A stretch of DNA of 64,000 nucleotides. Source: Tyto alba. Taxonomy: Eukaryota > Chordata > Aves > Strigiformes > Tytonidae. A program made the position numbers and the translations under genes. The stretch is taken from assembly GCF_018691265.1 (NCBI RefSeq), contig NW_024881313.1:41615897-41679896 (forward strand). The letters are read 5' to 3'. Positions 33,560 to 45,400 of the stretch are shown here, piece by piece; within the stretch, counting starts at the first letter, position 1; each line of letters starts with the position of its first letter. The notes beneath the pieces were generated by a model. It was given only the letters and a program-made list of their open reading frames with translations, ran no database searches and was not told the DNA's origin.

Positions 33560-34480
33560 GATAGAGAGGTGTTTGCTTGAAATTTAGCAGCTGGGAAGTG
33601 GAGATTGCTGTCATAGTTTGGGAGGGAGAAGAATCAGCTCTTCAGCAGCGAAGGAAGGATAGTTGTTAACGTATGAGTAGTTTGGGAGGGTGAAGACAAG
33701 CAGCTTGCAGTTGACGTGACAGAAGAGGAGGACCCGGAGGGGGGATTCAAAGGGAGGGTTGGCCTGCTTAAGAAAGAGAGGTTAGGAAAATAATTTTAGC
33801 AGCAGCATTCAGACTGAATATGGATGAGGCATGATTTTTGTGCGTTACAGACAATTTTGGGGGGAAGGGAGCAATAGTGATTGATGTAGAGTGGAAGCCT
33901 GGAGTCTGACTGGGTGGCCAGGTGAGAAAGGCTGTATTTCAGGGACTGTAACTTCTGTAGCTCCGTAGGTGCTTAGTGGCAACCAGGCTATGGAGAGGAG
34001 AGTTAGGTCCATGAACTCCGTTCCCTGTCTGAATTGTGTCCTTCACTCACAGAGAGGATCTAAGTGATGTCCCCAGGCGTTGAGCAGCGAGGGCTTGGGG
34101 AAATAGGGGACAAAGCTGGGATTAGTTACAGCTCTCTAATCGTGTTGAGCTTGGGCTTGTGGGTACACACTTGAAATGCTGGAGGAGAAAATAAGCTGAG
34201 ACTTCATTTTGGACAGGAGACAGTCCAGGAATAGAAAGGCAGAACTATGAATCATCAACATAGAGCTGAGAGATGGCATTAAATTAAAACATAAGGCTAG
34301 CTAGAAGTGTGAAGGGAGAAAAGAAGGTGCTATGGGCAGAGCCATGTGAGACACCTGAAAAACATAGCAAAACCGAAGGTGGAGGGTGAGAACGATCTTT
34401 TTGAGGCTGGTGAAAGAAGCAGTAGAGAGCTATCAGGAGAACCAAGAGAATAAAAGAATTGCTGGGAACAGTAAGAACAA
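33560..34480 (-). repeat. Degenerate LINE, probable L2-clade, antisense
   Basis: The + strand shows the pattern expected from the complement of an L2-type reverse-transcriptase frame. Landmarks are GGGATTCAAAGGGAGGGTTG near 33743, AGGAAAATAATTTTAGCAGC near 33783 followed by AGCATTCAGACTG, then ATGAATCATCAACATAGAGC near 34247 and ATCAGGAGAACCAAGAG near 34432. These fall in the right order for the 3' half of the RT. Many changes mean no frame survives. Clade assignment is from memory of the pattern; another CR1/L2-superfamily LINE is possible. Confidence 0.5.
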
Positions 34481-34489
34481 GGTGTCGTG

Positions 34490-35097
34490 GCAGCCCCCTG
34501 CGCTCGCAGCCCAGAACCCACCCGTGCCCTGGGCTGCAGCCAGAGCAGGGGGGGCAGCAGGGCCAGGGGGGGGATTGTCCCCCTCTGCTCCGCTCTGGGG
34601 AGACCCCCCTGCAGTGCTGGGGCCAGCTCGGGGGCCCCCAACAGCAGAAGGACCCGGAGCTGCTCGAGCGGGGCCAGAGGAGGCCACGGAGATGCTGGGG
34701 GGGCTGGAGCAGCTCCCCTGGGGGGCCGGGCTGAGAGAGTTGGGGGGGTTCAGCCTGGAGAAGAGAAGGCTCCGGGGGGACCCTGAGAGTGGCCTCCCAG
34801 GGCTTAAAGGGGGGACAGGGGAGGTGGGGGGGGACTCTGGGTCAGGGGGTGGGGGTAGGACGAGGGGGGACAGGTTTAAGCTGACAGAGGGGAGATTTAG
34901 GGGAGATCTAAGGCAGAAATTGTTCCCTGTGCGGGGGGTGAGGCGCTGGCCCAGGGTGCCCAGAGCAGCTGTGGGTGCCCCCTCCCTGGAAGGGTTCAAG
35001 GCCAGGTTGGACGGGGCTGGGAGCCCCCTGGGCAGGAGGGGGCACTGGGGGGGCTTTAAGGGCCCTTCCCACCCAAACCCATCAAGGATTCTGTGAA
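34490..35097 (+). repeat. CR1 LINE, relatively young and GC-rich copy
   Basis: A CR1 in + orientation is truncated within the reverse-transcriptase C-terminal coding region (GGGATTGTCCCCCTCTGCTC near 34571) and continues through GAGCGGGGCCAGAGGAGG at 34665-34682, the pol end and the 3' UTR to a short tail (CACCCAAACCCATC, GATTCTGTGA) at 35070-35097. An open frame of 236 codons on + (34386-35096) crosses it and keeps some pol-derived residues ([20 protein letters not shown]). The low number of obvious defects suggests a fairly recent insertion. Its part at 34665-34812 matches the element at 157-303 closely. Confidence 0.92.
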
Positions 35098-35164
35098 ATC
35101 TCTCCCAGTGCTTAACTGTCCTTTTCCTTAGAAAGTTCAACCGGAATCTTTTTTGCTCCCCATT

Positions 35165-36060
35165 TCAGTCACTCACCAAGGACAAAGGGAACAGATCGTT
35201 CCCTTCCTTTTTGCAGCAGCCTCTTTCCATACTTGAAAACTGTAGCAGAATCCTCGACTTCAGGCTTAATAACTTCAGGTCTTTGCGTATGACGCTTTGG
35301 TCATGTCCCCCTTGGAAAGCGGTACCCAAGGCTGGGTGCAGCGTTCTGCCAGTGCTGGAAAAAGCACAAAGCAGAACTTCTGCCAGGTTGTCTGTTCATG
35401 TGATTCAGCACGGTGCTTGCCTTTTCTCAGAAATGCAGTGCTGCAGACTTCTGATGGTTTCTGATCCATTTTGACCGCCGGATCCTTTTCTGAAGAGTTG
35501 CTAACTACTCTACAGGTCTGTGTCCTGTTCTTGGGCAAACGATTAATGCTGTGTAAGTGTAGACCCTCACAACTGCCCCTTTGGAATTTAATCCTTTTTA
35601 GACAATTTCTCCAATTTGACACAGCCATTTAGTTTTCTAATCCTTGCGATCACTCTTAGTTTCATGCCACCTGCAGTTTTAATAAGCCTACTTTCTTCCA
35701 TCATCTTATTGGTTGATATGAATATTGAATGGAGCTGAACCTATGAGAAGCCTTGCTCAATCCAAATTGATATTAATTTCAATTTGTATGGTTATCTTTT
35801 GATAAATATTCTCAGAACAGTTATCAAATCAGTATTGGTCTGAGCCTATAGTCGGTTTATCCTTCCGTAAGTTAATTTTGAAAATGCCATGTGAAACAGT
35901 CAAAAACATTATTTGATGTATGATGCTTAACACCTGCTTCTCTGCAGTGCTGAAGGTCTGTTATCCCCTTGCAGAAGCAACTGACATTGGTTAGACACTG
36001 TTTAATCCTAATAAATCCAGATGTACTAATGCTTGCCTTGTCTTTCTGGGTTTTACAGGT
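35165..36060 (-). repeat. Ancient CR1 LINE, antisense, about 0.9 kb
   Basis: In antisense the region runs from the pol C-terminus towards the RT core. Landmarks on + are GACAATTTCTCCAATTTGAC at about 35600, GCCACCTGCAGTTTTAATAAG at about 35665, TATTGAATGGAGCTGAACC at about 35724 and GCCATGTGAAACAGTCAAAA at about 35887. These are the antisense of the usual CR1 stretches (F-A-D-D-T-K-type region and F-D-T-V-type region). No frame is intact. Confidence 0.8.
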
Positions 36061-37439
36061 TGTTGCTGTTGTTGCTTTTTTAAATGTTTTGAATCAGAGT
36101 GATCTGTGAGTTCTTAGCTTCTCCGTTTGCTCATTTTTAAAGGTGGGCGCTACTCCTCTTGGTCTTGCTTTTTTCAGTGCAGTTGCCTTCCATCAGCTGA
36201 GAGCTCTCAGGGCTTGAGCTCTTCCAAGGTTGCTCCAGACAATTAAGCATTCTAGGGTTAAGTTAATCAAAATCTGACATTGCATTTTTTATTGAAAGCT
36301 TGGGTATATTCTTTGGCCAATACATTTTGTGCTAGACACCTCTTTGCTGTTTATAGGGAAGGCTTTTGCAAAAAGGCATAAACCGCTTTGTCCTCAGTGT
36401 CATTTCTCAGTTGCTTTTTGTGTCTACTGAGTGACAAATCACTTTCATGTTGTTATGTTGGTTACTAATGTGCAGGAGAATTGCTTCTTGTCTTTGCTGT
36501 TTGTTGCTGGTCGCCTCTTTGCGTAGCTGTTTGAGTTCAGTCTGTGGTGCTGATGCCACTCTTTTGTATTTATCCTTCCTAACCTGACCTAATTTCCACT
36601 TTCCACGCGCATGCTTTCCTGTGCCTGAGACCAATAAGGAGATCGTGTGAGGCAGCCAAGTTGGTGTCCTACCACACTTGTTATTCCTTTGCACTGAGAT
36701 AATTTCTGTTTGTGCCATTAGCAGCACCATTGCTTTGAGGATCTGCCAGCTTTCTGTAATTTTTTTTTTTTTTTTTTTTCCCCCTTGTGGATTTGCCTCC
36801 AGTAAGATCTTGCCTATGGAGTTTAGTAATGTCTGCTCTGGTGGAGTCTTGTTTCTAGTTTGCTGTCCTTCCTCTGATACATCGTAAGAATTTGTGGACA
36901 GTCTTTTATCTGCTTTGCCTCCTCCTGATAGCTTTCTTTAGAGGATTTGGTGAAGGATGCTTTGGTAGATGGTAAGATGTGAAAATTAAATTGGAGAGAG
37001 TCTAAGATAAAATTGGAGGACCAAATGGCACGTGGCCTGGTGCAAGTGAGAAATGGGTGTGGGAGGATCAGCCCAACGCCCTCTGCTCTGGAGCCCAGGC
37101 TTGAAAGTGGGTTGTAGGAGAGGGGATTGCGCAGTGTGGCTGTGATGAGACATTCAGTGAGCTTGTGGTGGAAGGGCACGAGGACATTGTGATGGTGAGA
37201 CTAGAGAATGTTCCTCTTGCGAGGAGAAAATGCCTAGACGTACGTTGAGCTCAGTCAACTGGGTGCTGTGGGTTTTGTCTTTTAAACACAGAATTTGATA
37301 CTGGAGTGTCTGTTTGATGGTTTTGCTGCGTACTGTGAACTAATAAAACTCATGTTACTACTCCACTATTTAGCTTAAGACATTGTTCGGCTGAAGCATT
37401 TCCCAGACAAACGTGTAGGTTGGACTGAAAAACACGATG
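36061..37439. other. Intron 1 sequence, unrecognised
   Basis: It contains a run of 20 T at 36760-36779, followed by CCCCC. No exon or repeat family was recognised. Confidence 0.45.
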
Positions 37440-37730
37440 AGGTGGAGAATGGCAGAACTGTCCCTGTTGGAAGGGACCTTGGGAGGGCTCTAGTGCAGTG
37501 TCACACTTGACACAAGGTCGTCATTGCCATCCAAGCAGGTTGTGAAGGGCTTTATCCAGCTGAAAAGGTCTTGAAAACCTCCAGGCATGGGTTCACAACC
37601 TCCCTGGGCAACATGTTGCAACGGTGTTCAATCCACCGTTCCCTTTGGTTGGTTGTTCCAGTAGTTAATTCCTCTAGCTACTGATAGTTAGCACTTAATT
37701 TCTAATTTGCATTCATCTCATTTAAAGTTC
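37440..37730 (-). repeat. CR1 LINE 3' end, antisense
   Basis: On + the element begins with the complement of the CR1 tail (GTTGGAAGGGACCTTGGGAG at 37467-37486), then GGGCTTTATCCAGCTGAAAA, GTCTTGAAAACCTCCAGGCATGG and CAACCTCCCTGGGCAAC in the standard order. It is a moderately diverged, 5'-truncated copy. Confidence 0.88.
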
Positions 37731-38569
37731 CTTTTTTTTTTTTTCACTTGTTTCTTTAGGTTGAACTAAATAAAACTTTGTTACCTGAACATTATACCCT
37801 GAAAAGTTTACTTTTACTGGATAATCAATTATCTCGTGATGTTCTTTTTGGAAAGTTAATTGCATAATGCTCATTAAATGTCTTTTTTTGTGAGTTCATT
37901 TATTGTGGCCTTCAAAGAATTTTTATGGCTCTTCATTACCTAGAGTTCTTAAAATAAAAGAAATTAGACTATAGGCAACGTGCTGTTATTGGACTCAACC
38001 ACAGTTACATTTACTGTAAATCCATCTCCTTTCTCTATTGACTTCTTTTTAAGTGTCTGAGGATCTTTTAGCTGTTTTGCTTCAGCATTGCCTTGAGGGC
38101 TAATGATGAACTGCTCATCTGCTTGGATCTTTGAACCTTTCCCAGGATTTGAGCCCCCATCCAGTGAGGATGGCTGGTAACCCTTGGTCAAAACACCTCG
38201 CACGGGGCAGTACAAGAAGGTTCTTTAGCTGGAAGAGCTCAGCTTGCAAAGTGACTCGGATCACTCAGTCATGTGCTAGTCCTCGATTCTCCAGGTTACG
38301 GCATCAACCAGATGTTTTTCAACCCTGATCTTATTTTTGCTGGCATTATTGCATCGCGCGGAGAAGGCATTGAATGGCATCAGGTGTGGTGCGGGTTTGT
38401 TCATACCAGCAGAGAAGTGTCGGCTGGATCTCTGGAAGTCTCCAGTCTAGCCTACTCAAAGTCTCGCTCTCACCAACACTAGATCGGGTTGGCTGTGGCT
38501 TTCTCTGGCTGAATCTAGAAAACTCTTCAGCATGGAAATGATACCACGTCTCTGCAGGTGCTATTCTCT
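37731..38569. other. Intron 1 sequence, unrecognised
   Basis: A run of 13 T lies at 37732-37744. The rest is AT-rich to mixed sequence with nothing assignable. Confidence 0.45.
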
Positions 38570-39235
38570 TAGTGGAGAAGTTTTTTCTGACACAGTCTCT
38601 GTGGTCCGAAGCCATGAGACGTGGCTCTTGTCCATTGTTGCACTGTCTGCTGTTGCCTAGGAGGGTTCAACTGCATCTTTTATGGAGCTGAAAGCCACTA
38701 TTAGATTGCTTCCCTGCCAGGCGGGGGAAGCCCATCCCCTCAGTGTCACCATGTAGTTCAGACCCCTCACTCCTTGGCAGGCATCTGTTGGACCCTCACC
38801 AGCTTTTCAACATCCCTCTTGAACCGGGAAGCCCCAAACTGGTGCAGCCTCACCGGTGTTGAGTAGAGAGACGTGGTAAGACTCCCTCAGTCTGCTGGCC
38901 ATGCTTCTCCTGACACGACCTGGGATGCAGTCTGCCTTCCTTGCTGTGAGGATGTGCTGTTGGCTCGTGCTCAGCCCGGCGTGTGCCTGGGCCCCCGGCC
39001 CTTCCCCGGCAGGCTGCTGCCAGCCAGCAGTTCCCAGCCGGCACTGCCGCGTGGAAGTCCTCCTGCCCCAACACGGACGCCTGCGTGGCTCCATGCTGAG
39101 CTTCACGAGGCTTCCCGTCACGCGGGCCACGTGTGTCACGACACTTGTGCATTAGAGCTCTGTTGCTCGGCATCCCCCCCCGCGTTAGCATTGTCTGCAG
39201 ATAGCTGGGGGTGCGCTCTGTCTTGCCACGGGTGG
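38570..39235 (-). repeat. CR1 LINE, antisense, about 0.65 kb
   Basis: In antisense it passes from the 3' UTR (GGAGAAGTTTTTTCTGACAC at 38574) through the pol C-terminus (CAACATCCCTCTTGAACCGG at 38809, GGTGCAGCCTCACC, GTTGAGTAGAGAG) into the RT thumb region (TCTGCTGGCCATGCTTCTCC at 38892, GGGATGCAGTCTGCCTTCCT). Internal deletions are likely around 38700-38780. Confidence 0.8.
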
Positions 39236-41379
39236 TCGGTGAAGGTATGGGGCGACACCGGCCCCGTGTTGGCTCCTGGGCTCCTCTGCTCGTTACTGGC
39301 TGAAACCGGTCGTGGAGCCCTTGCTCGCTGGCCTTGGCCTGGTGCTGCAGGAGGTCTCTGCCCATCGTTCCTCTGCCTGGCCAGCCCACGTTTCCTCAGC
39401 CCAACTGTTTTGTGAGGCGGTTGGGTGGATCGCGGATGACCTGCCACGGTAAATCCCAACCAGCGGTTCCCGGGTAGCCTCTCGTTCCTCGCGTGTTTGG
39501 AAGAGGATGTGCTGTCCTGGCGTTTCTGGTGTTTGCCACTTCGCGTGTCTTGGAGATGGGCAAAGCAGGAGCGTCTCCCTGGCCGTGTGGAGCCCCCCCT
39601 CATCCCTAGGGTGGCTCCCAAGGGTTGCGAGGCCTCCTCTTGCCCGTTAGCTTGAACTCTCTCAGGCTATTTTCTGAGACTAGTCGCTGAGGCAATTCTT
39701 ACTGCATTTATCATTAACGGCTTTGCAAAGTGTTCATTTATAAGAAGAATATTGTACGGTAATAAGTGACATCTTATAGACAGAATTGTCTTTATCAGCA
39801 GCACTTTAAACACCTGGAAGGATGAAATCAGATCTATAACTTGAATTTTTGTTTTAAAATATAAAAATCAGTTCCATTTAATCCTTCCCCTTACTTTGTA
39901 GGGGAATGATAGCAAGCCAGGTAGCTGCTGCTTACTTGGAGGAGTCTGTGTTCTTTTCTAGATACTGACATAACTTCAGTGTGTTTCAGTCGTTCCTGAA
40001 TATCTCCATTATTTCAGTATTTATTAAAAATCAGCATAAGCAGAAAAGTGGTGCTTTCTGTGAACTTGCTCTTTCTAAGACCATTACATTCCAACTGTTT
40101 GTGCCTTTTAATTTTAAATCAAATTATTGTAATGGCCTTTTCAAAAAGTTTTTTTGCTAATGGTTTTGAAATTATGCATTTGTGTTTGTGCTTTACTCTT
40201 TACGTGTATTTCAGTCTGCTCCTTTAATGACATCAGTGCGAGGACTGACGGACCACTCCTGCTCTCTGGTATGTGCTGCAGTGATGTTTTGCTATGTCTG
40301 TCCTGCAGGAGCTGTGTGGAGGTACTGTATTTTGCAAAGCTGCTTCCTGTTGTACTTAGCATTGTTGAAAAACCTTTTTTCCTGAAGTCTTCAGTTTCCT
40401 ATACCAATTTTTGATGCTTCCTGTGTTCATGATCTTACTGACGTCTGTTTCCTTCTCTCTTTTCCCATTTCTTACCCTTTTTTGGGTATTTTGCATGTTA
40501 CTAGCCTCCAAGCTAGTTCAGGTCTTTTAGTCAAATTGTCATTACCTTTTTTATAGAGTAGTGGCCTTTTGGCTATCTGATAAATTATCGTGCAAATGTA
40601 AAAAGCCTAAACAACAACAACCCCCCCCAAACATATGAATAACCAAATGAAGCCTTGCACCCCTTCAGACCCAGAATGCCAACCCTCATTTTCTCGGCGT
40701 GAAATGTTCCGACAAGCGTTTTCGTTGTCCAGGACAGCCGGGAGCGGGCAGGCGCTTGCCTGCTGCGGGAGGTGCCCGTCCTGCGTGTCCTGGTCGGTGG
40801 GGTGGTCTGGAGGAGGCCCCGGCCGAGCTCTGGCTTTGGTCGCCCCCGTGAAGGTGCAGCGGGCCCAGTTTGCAGCCGTGTACTGCGCTGGAGCTGAGGC
40901 TGTGGGCTCCTTTTCCAACATCCCCTCAGTCCTGGGCAGTGCCTGGCACCCTTCAGAAATCTGGTTGCATCTTTGCTGCCTTCTGTTCTCTGGGCTCAAC
41001 GGGAAGGAGCTGCTCTTGTGCCCCCAGTCCCACGGCTGGTGAGGGGGTGTAGGAGGGGGTCGTCGCCGTCCCCATTCCTCCTTCCCGTGGTTTGACCGGG
41101 GCCATGCCAGGGAGCGAAGCCCCCACCGCTGCACCCTGGTGCCTGCTTTCCTTCTCGAGTGGTGGGCTGTGCTCTGCTCTCTGCCTTGTCTCGGGCTGGC
41201 TGTGTGCCGGGGGCCTCGGCAGCGCCGACCCCGGCCCCACGTCCCCTCCTCTCCTTGAGCTAATTCTGCCAGTCCCAAACCGCAGCGGCGGTGGCTGGAT
41301 TGAGGTGTCACACTAAAATAAATGCACAGTTAATGAGGTTTTCGGTTACTTTATTGCTGAAGTAGAGGGTGTGAGGTTT
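39236..41379. other. Intron 1 sequence, unrecognised
   Basis: Mixed sequence with an AT-rich part at about 39640-40600. I recognise no exon, repeat family or structured RNA. Confidence 0.45.
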
Positions 41380-42400
41380 TCTCCTGCTGAAGACGGTGGC
41401 AGTGGCCAGAGGGACCGGTCAGTTGAGGCCCCCTCGGTCCCCCCGCTGCGAGGGGCACGTTCCCCGGTGCTGCCAGCCGCCTGGGCTGGGGAAGGTGCGT
41501 GGACAGGCTGTGTTCCCGGCACAGCCCGGCTGTCGGGGTGCCCCGTGCCTGGGGGGGTTGGAGGCCGAGGGGGTGTGTGGGGCGCAGGGTGGGTGCCTGC
41601 GGCGGCGAGCCCTGGGGGGGGGCCGTTGGGGGGGACGGCTGCTGTCGTCAGGCTGGGGGCTTATCCGACCTGCGGCTGCGCTCCCGGCGGTGGGGACTGC
41701 AGCGGGGACACCGGCGCGTGTCTGGGAGCGGGTCGGCGGTCCCCAGAGCACCGCCGGCAGCCCGGGACGCCCCCCGGCCACCCCCCGGCCGGGTCGGCAC
41801 TCTGCCCGGCGCCGGGCCCTCGGGGAGCCGCTGCGGGCAGAACGGCAGAGCGCGGCGGGGAGGGAGCCCGCGCCCGGAGGTGCCGTGGCAGCGCTGGCCG
41901 GCACCCGCGCGTCCCGCAGCGCCGTGTCCGAGGGTGAGTCAGCCCGGCGCTGCGCTGGGTGACTCAGCCGGCGGACACCCACGTGCCGCGCTGCCTGCGC
42001 CTGACTCACCGCTGCTGCCAGGCACAGGCACCCGCCGCCCGCTCCCCCCGCCAGCCGAGGGGGTGTCAGCCCCGGCCGGCCAGCCGAGGCGGGGAGAGGA
42101 GGAGGAGGGTGGCGGGAGAGGGGAGGATGAAGCAAGGAGCCGTACGTGAGGCAGCCCCACGGCTTGGCTGCTGAACCCCTGGGGTGGAGAGGAAGGAGGC
42201 CGCGTGTGCGCGGGGGGAACCCCAGGAGTAGGTAGGATCTTGGCGAGCGGCCTGACAGCGCGTCTGCTCCCCGTCAGCGCTCCGGCCCCACGCGCGGTGG
42301 CTTTGCGGAGAAGCGGGCCGGGCCCCCAGCGCCCCACGCGGGGCTCGGGTGACTGCAGGGTTCCGGACGCTCGGGGGAGCAGCAGGCGGGGACCAGAGGT
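41380..42400. promoter_or_regulatory. GC-rich intronic element, candidate enhancer or alternative promoter
   Basis: A roughly 1-kb GC- and CpG-rich block stands out from the AT-richer flanks of the intron. It contains the AP-1 site cluster at 41935-42008. Open frames on both strands (up to 238 codons, 41419-42135 on -) have no recognisable domain. By composition it could be an intronic CpG island serving an alternative AGAP3 start or an enhancer. Function is inferred. Confidence 0.5.
41935..42008. promoter_or_regulatory. Cluster of three AP-1 sites with an E-box
   Basis: Three perfect TGASTCA heptamers lie at 41935-41941 (TGAGTCA), 41960-41966 (TGACTCA) and 42002-42008 (TGACTCA). The first two continue with GC, giving TGAGTCAGC and TGACTCAGC, the form also bound by NRF2/NF-E2/MAF heterodimers. 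A CACGTG E-box lies between the second and third at 41980-41985. AP-1 factors are FOS/JUN dimers that act in activity- and stress-dependent enhancers. Confidence 0.6.
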
Positions 42401-45400
42401 CAGAGGGGCTCTCCCCTGCCTGGACGTGTCCTTACCGGTAGCCTCGGGCTGGCAGGCGTGTGTGACTGTACCGCAGGGAGTTCTCTCCAGAGGCTGAAGG
42501 AGAACCTGGCCTAAAGCACAGCTGGCTTTCATGGTATATCAGCTGTAGACGCCGTTTCCAGCCACGCTTGCCTGTCTTGACACGGAGCTTTGCCAGCACA
42601 AGGGCGGAGAGGGCTCCACGCGAGCTCCCACTGGAGCAGGGCAGGCTTGCCGTGTCCCGCAGACTCTGCACAGAAGTTGACTTCCCTCCATCTTCTCCAG
42701 TTCTGAGCTCTCTGTCTCAGAGCAGGGTTAGTGTTTCTGTGGGTGAGAAGTTGCTCTCTTAGAGATTGGGGCACTGGTGTCCTGACCCAGCAGGAAGGGC
42801 TTAAGGAGTGTGGTTATAGTCGTGGCAGGAATTTGACTCATGGCCAGGTTTCCAGTGCCTTCCAGGCATTGGCAAGGCAGCAGATAGCATGTGTTATGGA
42901 AAATTACTCTCTGTTAGCATCTGTTACCCACTGTCTGCCTGTTTGTCTGTGTGGCAACACGTGATCAGAGCTGGACTCAGCAATTTTGGTCCCTGGACTT
43001 GCACACAATGGCCAAGAGGAAAGAGGCTCATTGTGCAAGACTCCCTGAATCTGTTAGCTAATGGTCATGTTGACCACAGTGATGCCAAGACATCAGAGCA
43101 CCAAGAGGGGATTTTGGGGCAGTGACCCCTTGATGTGGACCCCCGGCTGGGCAGAGGAATAGCTCTTCTCCTCTGTTGTGGGAGATGCCTCCGTGTTACC
43201 TGAGTGTTTCCTGGGTGCAGGTCACTCCCCTGATCCAGCTCAACAGCCTTGACGATGCTACCGGCGTCACAATGTACGTTGCTGTGTTTTGCAGACCCCT
43301 GTTGCAGAAGGCTTGTGATGCTGCCTGGGTTCTTCTCAACTTTGTTTTCCAGAAAGGCTTGTGGCTGCAAGGTGGAGTGACAACAGTAGGGTTGGAGAGG
43401 GTAGTGCTCTGCTAGCGATAGTAATTAGCACCTTGGCTTCTTGCCGCTCTGGCTCTTTGGGTTGACCATAGCAATTGCTGTGCTTTGCTGTGTCAGGAGA
43501 AAGAGGAGGCATCAGCCTTAGGGCTCTTCTCGTGCCGGCTGATACTCATGTTAGTGCCTGAAGCTGTCCAGTAACTTGCTGAGTGACTCATAAGCACAGA
43601 AAGCCTTTTCCTGCTGCTGAAGCGTGAGGGAAGCCTTGGTCAGCAGGACGGCTGTGCGTCGTCCAAGATCAGTTGCCGATGTACAGGCAAGCACTGGATT
43701 CAACCACCATCAGTCAGGAGCTTCCATCTCCTGATGTGCTGATGCAGGGTAAACTCTCTGGAAGCCTAATTGACTGGTAAGTGAAGCAAGAGTAAATACC
43801 GGTGGGATGGTCCTGCCTTTGGTGGAGCTGCCTGAGCGTGGCTGGACGTGGTGGTGGGGCTGGAGAACGGCGCGGGGCTGCAGTGGGGCGGTGGTGTGGG
43901 GAAGCACTGTCTCTCCCGGCACTGAAGATGGGAGTGCTGACGGGCTTAACAGTTGAATACCCGATGTTGATAATTGTCTTTAAACTGAAGTCTCTAATTC
44001 TGCTGTTTCCATGGAAATAGAACGATCTTGTGATTAAGACGTAAGGCTGGGGTGGTGAGCGCTACAGTCCCTTGGAGCCGCAGGCTCTTGCTTCGTTCCC
44101 ATAATTGCTGCTCCAAGGCACGGTGTGTCTGTCTGCCTGGACTGCGAGGGGAGATGCAAACCTGCCCTTACACAGAAATACAGATACCTGCTTTGAGAAA
44201 GGTGGTCTGGAAAACTCTGCCTAGTCCCCGAGGATCCTGATGGAAACCTTTTCAAGTGCCTCAGGGGATGGCATTGCTCATGCCGTGTCGGCTGAGCAGG
44301 CTGTCATCGAAGGGACATGTGGGTTCCAGAAGTTGGGGGAGTTGTCTAACTCAGTGTTAGGTGGCTGTGATGGAGGTGACACCACCTGAGTCAGTTCCCC
44401 CGGGCTCCCCTGTAGCCAATCTCGGGCTGAAGTAGGAGTGTGAAGTAGGTTGGATGACTTGTGCACTGAAAGTGCTTATTTTTCTCCACTGACTGTAGGA
44501 GAGCCGAGGGTGACTGGATCAGATGTAGTTACCCAAAACGCAGATGGCTTTGAGTTCAGCTTGAAAAGCAGAGGAGGAAAAGATGTGATGGGACCCACTT
44601 TTTTTATGATAGCCTCCTGAGCAGGGTGTTAGTGCAGAAGGGGGCACTGGGGCTGGTGGGGTTCAGCGGTGCATCTCCCTGCAGAGCTGCCCCATGAAAC
44701 CAGCGTCTCCAGAGCAGATCCATTCTCAGGTGGCTTGGAGAGCTGGTACCTGCAGCCCACCTCCCCCTGGTCCTCCAGCAGCCTTGCCTTGCCCAGTGCC
44801 CTGGCCTTGGCGTTTCTCTCCTGTTTCTGTGTCTCAGGTAACGCTTTGGGCTGACGTGACGTCTCGCGGCCACCATGGTCTCCTGTGGGTGGAGGTGGAT
44901 TCAGTCCCGTGACACACAAACCACAGAGTCTACTGGTCTGTCTGCTTTCTTGAGAGAGCTTTACTGCTGGGCTTGCAGATTAAGCCATAGCATCTTACCC
45001 ACTTTGGAAAAGCATGTTGTGGTAGCAGGTAGGAAGAGAAGAGGAGTCCGTTCCTTCCTGGGACTTGCTCATTTGTCTTTTGGGCGCTGAGACGTCACAC
45101 AAATGTAAGAAGTGTAACTTATGCGTAAACTCTTGGTTTCTTAGTTTGTCGGTATTTCTACCTTTACTGGCTTTCCTCTAAGCCACGGCAGCTTTAAAGC
45201 TGACGCAATATTTTATACATCATACAATGTAGGGAAGTTATTAAACAGATATCTCGCTAACTTCCAACTCATCCCAGGCATTACATAAAATGATAGATCA
45301 TTTACAGTCCAGCAGAAGATGCTGTTGAGCTTGGCCGTGCCTAGATTGTGCAACATCCCAGTCACTGTGTCAGTCTGGGAGAAGCCCTTTGCAGACCCCT

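Noticed and set aside
34386..35140. Frames of about 235 codons on both strands
   Set aside because: The + frame is decayed CR1 pol and UTR and the - frame is its complement; neither is a host gene.
41371..42149. Overlapping frames of 188-238 codons around the AP-1 cluster
   Set aside because: They occur on both strands in CpG-rich sequence without known domains; the regulatory motifs are better supported than coding.
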